From: Sandaracinaceae bacterium
Lineage (GTDB): Bacteria; Myxococcota_A; Polyangia; Polyangiales; Sandaracinaceae
Assembly: GCA_019637095.1 (NCBI GenBank)
Contig: JAHBWG010000067.1
Coordinates: 1 to 53,104 of the forward strand
Length of the DNA: 53,104 bases
Reading direction: 5' to 3'
The notes under the pieces were generated by a model. It searched no databases, had not been told where the DNA came from, and saw only the letters and a list, made by a program, of their open reading frames with translations. Both the position numbers and the translations under genes were made by a program. Positions 8,794 to 18,001 of the stretch are shown here, in pieces (the stretch's first letter is position 1; the number at the start of each line of letters is the position of its first letter).

Positions 8794-10518
8794 GTGACGA
8801 GCGCAGCCCCCGCCCGCACGCGCTTTCGCGCGCTCGCGCCCGGCAAGACGGTCGCCGCGCGCTACCTCGTCCACCGCGTGCTCGGCCAAGGCGGGATGGG
8901 CCAGGTCGTCGAGGTCGAGCACGTCGCGCTCGGGCGCCGCTTCGCGCTCAAGGTGCTGCGGCTCGAGCGCTGGAACGACGAGCTCGTCCGGCGCTTCAAC
9001 CGGGAGGCGCGCGCGCTCGGGAGCCTGACCACCGCGCGCGTCGCGCAGGTGACGGACTTCGGCTTCGACGAAGAAGCCGGCCCCTTCTACGTGATGGAGC
9101 TGCTCGAGGGCGAGACGCTCGAGGACCGCCTCGAGCGCGACGGCAAGCTCCCCCCGCGGGACGCGCTCGCCGTCGCGGCGGAGCTGTGCGACGCGCTCGC
9201 GGACGTCCACGACGCCGGCATCGTCCACCGCGATCTCAAGCCGTCGAACGTCGGGCTCCCGGCCGCGGGGCTCGTGCGCGTGAAGCTGCTCGACTTCGGG
9301 CTCGCGGCCTCCATGGACGAGGCGTTCCTGTCGCGGATCACGCAGAGCCAGCAGATCCTGGGCTCGCTCCCGTACATGGCGCCCGAGCAGTTCAACGGCG
9401 CGTCGCCCGCGCTCACGATGGACGTGTACGCCGTCGGCGTGCTGCTCTACGAGAGCCTCACCGGGCGGCTCCCGTTCATGGCGCCCGCCGCCGCGGCGAT
9501 GATCCACCAGATCCTCGCGACGCCGGCGCCGCCGCTGCCCCCCGAGCTCGGATCGATCCCGCGGCTCGAGGCGGTGCTCGAGCGCCTGCTCGCGAAGGAG
9601 CCGGCGGCGCGCTTCGAGTCGGCGCGCGCGGCGGCCCACGCGATCCGCGCGGTGCTCGGCGTCGACGCGGGCGCGCCGGCGACGCGGCTCGGCCTGCGGC
9701 CCGTGCCCAACACGCTCGAGTCGCCCGTGGGCGAGCCGCGCGCGCCCGGCGCGGTGCCGGCGCACGTGTCGGAGTCGGGCACGCGCCTCTCGGCGAGCGG
9801 CGTCGAGGCGGTCGCGTCGGGGGCCGCCGTCGCACCCACGATCGAGGCGCCGATCTCCGCGTACTCCAGCCCGCCGGCGCCGCTCTTGCCGTACGCGAGC
9901 CCGGCGCCGCTCGTCGTGCCGCCGACGCCGTACGGCGGGACGGTGCCGATGCCCATCGCCGAGGTGAGCGGGCCACGGTACGCGGCCTACCCGAGCGCGC
10001 ACCCGCCGCCGATGATCCACGCGCCGCCCGCGCCCGATCCCGGCCTCTCGCTCGGCGTACGGCTCGCGCTCGCCGCGATCGTGGGCGTCGTGTTCGCGGG
10101 GCTCACGGCGATCGCCGTCGCGGTCGGGCTCTCGCTGCTCGAAGAGGACGTGCGCGCGCGACCCGAGCCGGCGGCGGCGACGGCGCCGGCCGCGCCGAGC
10201 GCGCCGGCCGCCCCGAGCGCCGGTCGCGCCCGCTGCCGCCGCGCCGAGCGCGCCCGCGCCGAGGCCGCGGGCACGCTCGACACGTCGCTCGCCCCCGCCA
10301 CCGCCCCGAACGAGGTCGCGGTCGCCCCGGCGCGCGAGCCCGCGGGGGAGGTCGCGGCGCCGGCCGCCGTAGAGACCCTCGAGCCTCGCCGCCGCGCGCG
10401 GCCACGCAACGACGAGCCGGCGTGGCCGGAGCCCACCGTCCGCCGCTACGAGCCCCCGCCCCCCTCGAGCCCGCCGCCCCCCGCGCCGCGCGACCCGAGC
10501 GTGATCCGTACGTTCTGA
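8794..10518 (+). CDS. Transmembrane Ser/Thr protein kinase
   Basis: The 574-residue product has an N-terminal Hanks-type kinase with the glycine loop GQGGMGQV (about 31-38), FALKVL lysine (about 53), IVHRDLKPSN (about 143-152), LLDFGLA and YMAPEQF. An Ala/Pro-rich linker follows. One membrane helix spans about 424-449 (LALAAIVGVVFAGLTAIAV), then about 125 disordered Pro/Ala-rich residues that should face the periplasm. I prefer the GTG at 8794. The in-frame ATG at 8695 overlaps the start of the divergent ceramidase gene and would leave no promoter space. The next gene, 16 nt downstream, encodes a membrane TPR protein and is probably co-transcribed. A similar kinase/TPR pair occurs at 47355-49740. 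Confidence 0.9.
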   Translation: MTSAAPARTRFRALAPGKTVAARYLVHRVLGQGGMGQVVEVEHVALGRRFALKVLRLERWNDELVRRFNREARALGSLTTARVAQVTDFGFDEEAGPFYVMELLEGETLEDRLERDGKLPPRDALAVAAELCDALADVHDAGIVHRDLKPSNVGLPAAGLVRVKLLDFGLAASMDEAFLSRITQSQQILGSLPYMAPEQFNGASPALTMDVYAVGVLLYESLTGRLPFMAPAAAAMIHQILATPAPPLPPELGSIPRLEAVLERLLAKEPAARFESARAAAHAIRAVLGVDAGAPATRLGLRPVPNTLESPVGEPRAPGAVPAHVSESGTRLSASGVEAVASGAAVAPTIEAPISAYSSPPAPLLPYASPAPLVVPPTPYGGTVPMPIAEVSGPRYAAYPSAHPPPMIHAPPAPDPGLSLGVRLALAAIVGVVFAGLTAIAVAVGLSLLEEDVRARPEPAAATAPAAPSAPAAPSAGRARCRRAERARAEAAGTLDTSLAPATAPNEVAVAPAREPAGEVAAPAAVETLEPRRRARPRNDEPAWPEPTVRRYEPPPPSSPPPPAPRDPSVIRTF

Positions 10519-10534
10519 CGGCCCCGAACCTCCG

Positions 10535-11377
10535 ATGCGCCCCACCCTCGCCGCCCTGCTCCTCCTCGCCGCCGCGACCTCCTCCGCCGCGGCGCAAGAT
10601 CCGAACCGCGCGCGCCAGCTCTTCGAGCAGGGGGTCTCGGCGATGGACTCGGGGAACCCGGCGCTCGCCGCGCAGCACTTCGAGCGCAGCTATCAGGAGT
10701 ACCCGCGCGCGTCGTCGGCCTGCAACCTCGCCCTCGCCCTCGAGCGGACCGCGCGCCAGTGCGAGGCGGTGAGCTGGTACCGCCAGTGCGCGGCGCTCGA
10801 CACCGCGGGCACGTTCCGCGATCACGCGAACCGCCAGGCCGCCGCCCTCTCCTCGCAGTGCCCGCAGGCGGCGAGGAGCCCGTTCGTCACCGGGCCGCAG
10901 GCCGCGCCCGCCCCCTCGCGCGGCGGCGGCGTCGAGGTGGTGGAGAGCGGCGCGCCCGCCGCGTACGTGCCCCGCCGGCGTGACCTCGATCACACCATGC
11001 TCGGGATCGGGATCCCGGCGCTGCTGCTCGGGGTCGGCGCGTTCGTCGGCGGCGGCTTCGCGGCCGACGAGGCCACGTGGCAGGCCGATCGCATCGCGCA
11101 GCTCGGCTACGCGCCGGGCGATCCGCCGACCGTCCTGCCCGCGGGCTCGGAGGCCGCGGACGCCTATTTCCAGGCGCAGACGATGAGCAACCTCGCGATC
11201 GGGCTCTACGTCGGCGGCGCGATCTTCTCGCTCGTCGGCGCGATCTTGATCGTCGTCGACCTCGCGCGGCCGGGCGTCTTCGACGGCGGCGCGGCCGGGC
11301 CACCTCGCGGTCCGCGGCTCGCGATCGGGGGCGCGCCGGGCGCCGGAGCCCTCGCGCGGCTCGAGGTCCCCTACTGA
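10535..11377 (+). CDS. Exported TPR-like membrane protein paired with the upstream kinase
   Basis: The 280-residue product has a cleavable signal peptide (LLLLAAATSSAAAQ). A TPR-like segment at about residues 25-110 contains RARQLFEQG and YQEYPRASSACNLALALE. Two hydrophobic helices near residues 150-172 and 215-242 follow, separated by a polar loop. It lies 16 nt after a Ser/Thr kinase gene. It is a paralogue of the product at 48970, which has the same order of parts and is also next to a kinase. The function is unknown. A role as partner or output of the kinase at the envelope is an inference from the repeated pairing. Confidence 0.8.
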   Translation: MRPTLAALLLLAAATSSAAAQDPNRARQLFEQGVSAMDSGNPALAAQHFERSYQEYPRASSACNLALALERTARQCEAVSWYRQCAALDTAGTFRDHANRQAAALSSQCPQAARSPFVTGPQAAPAPSRGGGVEVVESGAPAAYVPRRRDLDHTMLGIGIPALLLGVGAFVGGGFAADEATWQADRIAQLGYAPGDPPTVLPAGSEAADAYFQAQTMSNLAIGLYVGGAIFSLVGAILIVVDLARPGVFDGGAAGPPRGPRLAIGGAPGAGALARLEVPY

Positions 11378-11413
11378 ATCGACACGCTCCGAGCGCGAGT
11401 CGTGCGCGTCCGC

Positions 11414-11442
11414 TTGAACATCGGAGCCGCGTTGCCTAAAAG
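11414..11442 (+). promoter_or_regulatory. Possible sigma-70-like promoter
   Basis: TTGAAC (11414-11419) and TAAAAG (11437-11442) are separated by exactly 17 nt in the 74-nt gap before the gene at 11452. The predicted start of transcription would fall within a few bases of the ATG, so the transcript would be nearly leaderless. Alternatively the AAAGGACG stretch is a ribosome site and the match is chance. Confidence 0.3.
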
Positions 11443-11451
11443 GACGCTCCT

Positions 11452-12063
11452 ATGCGCCCGCGCCACCACCTCCTCCTGGCCACGCTCGCGGCCCTCACCT
11501 CGCTCGCCTCCCCTGCGTTCGCCCAGAACCAGGAGGATCCCGAGCCCGAGGTCTCGACCCCGACGCCGCCGCGCCTCTACGAGCGGATGCTCGCGGTGTC
11601 GGTGACCGGCGGCTGGGACACCCCCTTCGGCGTCGCGGGCGGCGCGATCGAGTTCGCGCCGATCCCCGAGATCAACATCTACGCGGGCGGCGGCGTGAGC
11701 CGCTCCGGCGGGCGCTTCACCTTCGGCGTCAACGTGCGCGCGCCGATCCGGAACACCGCGATGGGCCTCGAGGTCGGCCTCTCGGGCGGCCCGCTCGACT
11801 GGCCCGGCCACGCGCCGGAGGCGACGCGCATCCATCGCTACTGGGAGCTCGCGCTCTTCATGCACAGCGGCGTCAACATCGAGCACCGCTGGGAAGAGGG
11901 CATCTTCGGCCGCCTGTCCGCGGGGGCCGAGGCGCTGATCGCGGGGGACATCACCGAGTGCCGCGGCCCCGACGGCAACGCCTGCGCGGCGCCGCCGGAC
12001 ACGCTCATCACCCCGATCTACGCCTGGGCCAGCCTGACGGTGGGCTGGGCCTTCGAGCTCTAG
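11452..12063 (+). CDS. Small exported protein, possible outer-membrane beta-barrel
   Basis: The 203-residue product begins with a clear signal peptide (HHLLLATLAALTSLASPAFAQ). A short acidic linker is followed by alternating hydrophobic and polar strands rich in Gly and aromatics, such as MLAVSVTGGWDTPFGVAGG and NIYAGGGVSRSGGRFTFGV. It ends YAWASLTVGWAFEL, a C-terminus with aromatic residues typical of barrel proteins. I recognise no named family. Outer-membrane location is inferred from these features. The gene stops 13 nt before the prfB start, and its stop codon overlaps the likely prfB ribosome site AGGAG (12062-12066). Confidence 0.7.
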   Translation: MRPRHHLLLATLAALTSLASPAFAQNQEDPEPEVSTPTPPRLYERMLAVSVTGGWDTPFGVAGGAIEFAPIPEINIYAGGGVSRSGGRFTFGVNVRAPIRNTAMGLEVGLSGGPLDWPGHAPEATRIHRYWELALFMHSGVNIEHRWEEGIFGRLSAGAEALIAGDITECRGPDGNACAAPPDTLITPIYAWASLTVGWAFEL

Positions 12064-12076
12064 GAGCGCACTTCTC

Positions 12077-13208
12077 ATGACGATCCCTGTCAGCGAGGCC
12101 CGCGACCGGCTGGCCGACCTCGCTCAGCGCCTGCGTGCGCTGGGGAGGTATCTTTGACGTCGACGGACTGAAGCGCCGCCTCGACCACCTCGACGCGATG
12201 ACGAGCGCGGAGGGCTTCTGGGACGATCCCGATCGCGCCCAGAGCGTCGTGCAGGAGCGCGCCGGGATCGAGGGGACCGTCGGCCGCCACGACCGCCTCG
12301 CGAACGAGGTGACCGAGCTCGCGGAGCTGCTCGAGATGGCGGCGAGCGAGGGCGACGAGGACATGGTCGGCGAGGTCGCCGCGCAGCTCCCCGCGCTCGA
12401 AGACGGCGTCCGCGGCGCGGAGCTCGATCGCATGCTCGATCAGCCCGCGGACAAGTCGGACGCGATCCTCTACATCAACCCCGGCGCCGGCGGCGTCGAC
12501 GCGCAGGACTGGGCCGAGATCCTCTTCCGCATGTACACGCGCTGGGCGGAGCGCCGCGGCTTCAAGGTCGAGGTGCTCGACGAGCAGCCCGGCGACGAGG
12601 CGGGGCTCAAGGACGTCTCGGTCGCCGTGCGCGGCCTCAACGCGTACGGCTACCTCAAGGCGGAGAACGGCGTGCACCGGCTGATCCGCATCAGCCCGTT
12701 CGACGCGAACGCGCGCCGCCACACCGCGTTCGCCGCGGTGCACGTGGTCCCCGAGATCGACGACGACGTCGAGGTCGACATCCGCAAGGAGGACCTCGAG
12801 GTCGACACGATGCGCGCCGGCGGCAAGGGCGGCCAGCACGTCAACAAGACGGAGTCCGCGATCCGCATCAAGCACATGCCGAGCGGCATCGTGGTGAAGT
12901 GCTCGGCGGAGCGCAGCCAGCACAAGAACCGCTCGACCGCGATGAAGATGCTGCGCAGCCTGCTCTACGAGCGGATGCTCGCCGAGAAGGCGAAGCAGTT
13001 CTCGGACGCGTACGAGAGCGGCAAGAGCGCGATCGACTTCGGCAGCCAGATCCGCACGTACACGATGCAGCCGTATCAGCTCGTGAAGGACGAGCGCACG
13101 GAGCACAAGGTCAGCAACGTCGAGGCCGTGCTCGACGGCGCGCTCGACCCGTTCATCGAGGCCTATCTGCTCTCGATCAAGAAGGGCTCGGAAGAGTCTC
13201 CGAGCTGA
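12077..13208 (+). CDS. prfB: Peptide chain release factor 2, with programmed +1 frameshift
   Basis: Release factor 2 ends translation at UGA and UAA. The gene starts at ATG 12077, reads 26 codons to an in-frame TGA (12155-12157), and must shift +1 there. The coding join is 12077..12154 plus 12156..13208, giving 376 residues, close to the usual 365. The shifted frame continues DVDGLKRRLDHLDAMTS as in RF2. The RF2 anticodon-like tripeptide SPF is present in IRISPFDANARRHTAF, and the catalytic GGQ lies in GGKGGQHVNKTES. The ribosome site AGGAG is 10 nt before the ATG. It heads a run with lysS, a common bacterial order, but a terminator separates the two. The frameshift gives RF2 negative autoregulation. 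Confidence 0.97.
12141..12158 (+). promoter_or_regulatory. RF2 programmed +1 frameshift site
   Basis: The site reads GGGGAGG, then TAT, the slippery CTT, the TGA stop and C. This matches the classical prfB recoding signal: an internal Shine-Dalgarno-like stretch just upstream of CTT TGA C. Low RF2 lets the ribosome slip to GAC in the +1 frame and complete the protein. Confidence 0.95.
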
Positions 13209-13215
13209 GTTGTTC

Positions 13216-13235
13216 GGCCGGTGCACCGGCCTTTT
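13216..13235 (+). terminator. Rho-independent terminator after prfB
   Basis: A perfect 6-bp GC stem (GGCCGG / CCGGCC) with loop TGCA at 13216-13231 is followed by TTTT. It begins 7 nt after the prfB stop and ends 22 nt before the lysS start. It may end the prfB transcript fully or only in part. Confidence 0.75.
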
Positions 13236-13257
13236 GTCGATTTCGGAGGAGCGTTCG

Positions 13258-14862
13258 GTGGCGACGGAGCAGGAGCTCGAAGAGGCGCGGCGCGCCAACG
13301 CGGCGGCGCTGCGCGCGGCGTTCCCCAACGACTTCCGCCCCACGGAGGCGGCGCGCGCGGCGCGCGAGGAGGTCGTGCGGATCGCGCAGGACGCGGACGC
13401 CAAGGCGAAGCTCCCGCAGGAGGAGCAGCTCGCCGGCGACGAGCCGCATCGCCCCCTCTACGGGCGCGTGATGGCGAAGCGCGGTCCGTTCCTCGTGATC
13501 CAGACGCCGCACGGCCGCGCGCAGGCGTACGTGCCGAACAAGGGCGCCGACCTCGCCGAGGACGCGCGCGCCGCGCTCGCCGCGCTCGACCTCGGCGATC
13601 ACGTCGCGGTCGAGGGCCCGCTCATCGGCACGCGCAAGGGCGACGCCGCGGTGCTCGTGCGCGCGTACCGGCACGTCGGCAAGGCGTTGGCGCCGCCGCC
13701 GGACAAGTGGCACGGCCTCAAGGACGTCGAGAAGCGCTACCGCGAGCGCTACGTCGATCTCTACGCGAACCCCGAGGTCGCCGACGTCTTCCGCGCGCGC
13801 GCGCTCATCGTCGCGGCGCTGCGCGAGCACCTCGACGCGCGCGGGTTCATCGAGGTCGAGACGCCGATGCTCCACTCGGTGCGCGGCGGCGCGACCGCCA
13901 AGCCCTTCTCGACGCACCACAACGCGCTCGACATGCCGCTCTACCTCCGCATCGCGCCGGAGCTGTACCTCAAGCGGCTCGTCGTCGGCGGCCTCGATCG
14001 CGTCTACGAGATCGGCCGCAACTTCCGCAACGAGGGGGTGAGCACGCGCCACAACCCCGAGTTCACGATGCTCGAGTACTACCTCGCGTACGCCACGTTC
14101 GAGGAGCAGATGGACCTCACCGAGGGTCTGATCCGCCACGTCGCGGCGCGCGTCGAGGAGCGCTTCACGGACCGCTGGCGCAGGACGAGCCCGGTGACCC
14201 TCGAGGAGCCGTTCGTGCGCGTCGCGATGGACGCCGCGATCGCCGAGCGCGTCCGGCGCAGCGGCGAGGATCGGCTCGGGCCGACGCCGCTCGACGGCGC
14301 GCTCGACCTCGCGGTGCTCGCGGACGACGCGAGGCTCGCGGCGGCGTGCGAGGCGGCGCTGCCCTCGATCCCGGCGTCGGAACGCAAGCCGCTCGCGACG
14401 GCGAGCTCGCGCGGCGAGCGCGTCTACGCGCTGTTCGAGCTGCTCGTCGAGCCCGACCTCGCGGCGATGTACCGCTCCGCGGACGGCTCGCGCAGCCGCC
14501 CGGTGTTCGTGACCGGCTTCCCGTTCGAGGTCTCGCCGCTCGCGCGCCGCAACGACGCGGACCCGTCGATCACCGATCGCTTCGAGCTCTTCGTCGAGGG
14601 GCGAGAGCTCGCCAACGCGTTCAGCGAGCTCAACGACCCGGACGATCAGGCGGCGCGGTTCCGCGCGCAGCTCGAGCGCGCGCGCGGCGGCGACGAGGAG
14701 GCGATGGACTACGACGCGGACTACATCCGCGCGCTGATGCACGGCATGCCGCCCGCGGCGGGGTGCGGCATCGGGGTCGACCGGCTCGTGATGTTGCTCT
14801 GCGACCAGCCCTCGATCCGCGACGTGCTGCTCTTCCCGCTCATGCGGGCGGAGGCGACGTGA
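13258..14862 (+). CDS. lysS: Lysyl-tRNA synthetase, class II
   Basis: The enzyme charges tRNA-Lys. The 534-residue product has an N-terminal OB-fold anticodon-binding domain (about 60-150) and a class II core. Motif 1 is around FIEVETPMLHSVRGGATAKPF, motif 2 around YEIGRNFRNEGVSTRHNPEFTM, and motif 3 near GCGIGVDRLVMLL. An insert of about 60 residues lies at about 300-370, between motifs 2 and 3. The GTG at 13258 is chosen because GGAGGA (13245-13250) lies 7 nt upstream and the N-terminus VATEQELEEARR starts a helix, as usual. The stop overlaps the start of the permease gene as GTGA. Confidence 0.95.
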   Translation: MATEQELEEARRANAAALRAAFPNDFRPTEAARAAREEVVRIAQDADAKAKLPQEEQLAGDEPHRPLYGRVMAKRGPFLVIQTPHGRAQAYVPNKGADLAEDARAALAALDLGDHVAVEGPLIGTRKGDAAVLVRAYRHVGKALAPPPDKWHGLKDVEKRYRERYVDLYANPEVADVFRARALIVAALREHLDARGFIEVETPMLHSVRGGATAKPFSTHHNALDMPLYLRIAPELYLKRLVVGGLDRVYEIGRNFRNEGVSTRHNPEFTMLEYYLAYATFEEQMDLTEGLIRHVAARVEERFTDRWRRTSPVTLEEPFVRVAMDAAIAERVRRSGEDRLGPTPLDGALDLAVLADDARLAAACEAALPSIPASERKPLATASSRGERVYALFELLVEPDLAAMYRSADGSRSRPVFVTGFPFEVSPLARRNDADPSITDRFELFVEGRELANAFSELNDPDDQAARFRAQLERARGGDEEAMDYDADYIRALMHGMPPAAGCGIGVDRLVMLLCDQPSIRDVLLFPLMRAEAT

Positions 14863-17224
14863 GCCGATCGGCGCCGGCCACGATCGCGCTGTGGCTCGGC
14901 GCCTTCGCGTGCGTGGTCGGCGGCGTCGCGGCGGGTGTCTTCGCGCCGCCGCCCTACGGCCTCGGCGGCGTCGCGCTCGTCCTGTTCGGCGGCGGGTTCG
15001 TCCACGCCCTCGCGCGCCGCCCGAGGGGCGGCCGCCGCGCCGACGAGCTGCGCGTCGGCTGGCCGGTCCTCGTCCTGTGCCTCTTCGCGCTGCTCGAGGC
15101 CCCGATCGTCCTCGGCATCGTGCTGCCGTTCATGACGCTCGGGGTCGTGCTCGAGGCGCCGCACCTCGTGCCGGCCTACGCCCTCGGGCCGGTCGCGGGG
15201 GTGGGGCTGCTCCTCTCCATCCTCCTGCTCATCCGCATGGGCCGCCACGCGACGGGCACGCACGGCAGGGTGCGCGCGACGCTCGTCGCCGTCGGCATGC
15301 TGCTGCGCTCGGCCGGCTTCGCGATCGGCGCGGTGGTGCTCTCGCTCGCGCTCACGGATCCGAACGCGCTGATGCTCGGCCTCGGGCTCGAGGAGCGCCT
15401 CATGCCGGTCGGGCAGATGCCCGCGATCGTCGAGTCGTTCCGCCTCGTCACCGGCGCGCAGGGCACGTTCCGGCTGCTGCAGGTCGCGCTCGTGCTCTCG
15501 GGCGCGGGCTTCGCCATCGAGCTGTTCGGCTGCATCACGTGCTGGTTCCTCCTGCCGCTCGGCTTCCGCCGCGCGTTCTGGGCGGTGTTCGACGTCCTCG
15601 CGCTCGCCGGCTTCGTCGTCGTCACGCTGCTCTTGCCGATCCGGCCCGCCGCGAGCGCGCCCAACGAGATCACCCTCCCGAGCATCCGGCTCGCGACGAC
15701 CACGATCTTCCTCATCCGGGTGCTCTTCCGCTTCATCCCGATCGCCCTCGACGGAATCGAGCAATTCGGCTTGCGGGCCCTCGTCGCGGCGCGGATGATG
15801 CGCGCGAAGAAGAGCGGCTTCCTCACCGCGATCGGCGCGCTCTCCATCCTCGCCGTCTCGTTCAGCTCGTGCACGCTCACGACGACGCTCAGCGTGATGG
15901 GCGGCTTCCGCAACGACCTCAAGCAGAAGATCCTCGGCAACAACGCGCACGTCGTGATCGACCGCGAGCGCGGCACGTTCGACGGCTGGGCGCCGGTCCT
16001 CGCCACGGTGCGCGGCGTCGACCAGGTCGTCGCGGCGACCCCGTACGTGCAGGGCGAAGTGATGATCACCAGCTCCACCAACCTCGGCGGCGCGGTGATC
16101 CGCGGGATCGATCCCGACACGATCGGCGACGTGACGGATCTGCCGCGCAACCTGCGCCACGGGCAGATGGACTACCTGCGCGAGCCGGAGCGGCTCTTGC
16201 GGCTGCGGCCGGCCGAGATGGGCGCGGGCCTCTTGCGCCCGCTCGTGCCCGCGGACGACGGCCCGCGCGGGAGCCTCCTCGACGAGGTCGCCGACGTGCT
16301 CGACACGGCCTCGCCGCCGGCCGGGACGCCGCGCGACGAGGACTCGGAGCGGATCGCGCGTGACATCGACGAGTTCCTCTTCGACGACGAGGAGGCGCCG
16401 GCGCGCCCGGCCGCGGCCCCCGCGGCGCCCGACGTGCTCCCCGGCCTCATCGTCGGGCAGGAGCTCGCGCGCACGCTGCGCCTGCACGTCGGCGACGAGG
16501 TGAACGTCGTGTCGCCGCTCGGCGAGCTCGGCCCGACCGGCCCGATGCCGCGCAGCCGCCCGTTCCGCATCGCCGGGATCTTCTACAGCGGGATGTACGA
16601 GTTCGACATGAAGATGGCGTACACGACGCTCGAGGCCGCGCAGTCGTTCCTCAACGTCGGGCAGGCCATCACGGGGATCGAGGTCAAGGTGCGCGACACC
16701 GACCGCGCCGAGCCGGTGGCGATCGCGATCGCGAGCGCGCTCGGCGAGCGCTCGCTGCGGGTGCGCGCGTGGCAGGAGGTGAACCGCAACCTCTTCGGCG
16801 CGCTGCAGCTCGAGAAGCTCGCGATGTTCATCACGCTCGGGATCGCGATCCTGGTCGCGTCCTTCTGCATCGTCGGGACCCTCTCGTTGATGGTCCAGGA
16901 GAAGCGCAGGGAGGTCGGGATCCTCAAGGCGATGGGCACGACCGGCGAGCAGATCGTGTCCGTCTTCATGATCCAGGGCCTGATGATCGGGTCCCTCGGG
17001 GCCGCGACGGGGCTCGGCCTAGGCTACTTGAGCTGCTTCATCATGGAGCACTTCGGGATTCACTTGAACCCCGAGGTCTACTACATCGACCGCCTCCCGG
17101 TGCACATCGACCCGAGCGAGTTCGCGGCCACCGGGATCGCCGCGGTCGTCGTCTGCTTGCTCGCGACCATCTACCCCGCAATCCTCGGCAGCCGCCTCCC
17201 CCCCCTCGACGCTCTGCGCAGCTC

Positions 17225-17228
<4 letters not shown>
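14859..17228 (+). CDS. LolC/LolE-type lipoprotein-releasing permease with long polytopic N-terminal extension
   Basis: From about residue 301 the protein reads as a LolC/E permease: [19 protein letters not shown], a first membrane helix, [11 protein letters not shown], a periplasmic domain, and three C-terminal FtsX-type helices with [14 protein letters not shown]. LolCDE extracts lipoproteins from the inner membrane for transfer to the outer membrane. At 789 residues it is nearly twice the usual length of about 410. The extra N-terminal 300 residues hold about seven or eight hydrophobic helices and are in the same uninterrupted frame. An acidic Ala/Pro-rich insert also interrupts the periplasmic domain at about 440-535. 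The gene overlaps both lysS and lolD by 4 nt (GTGA). The extension's role is unknown. Confidence 0.88.
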
Positions 17229-17975
<747 letters not shown>

Positions 17976-18001
<26 letters not shown>

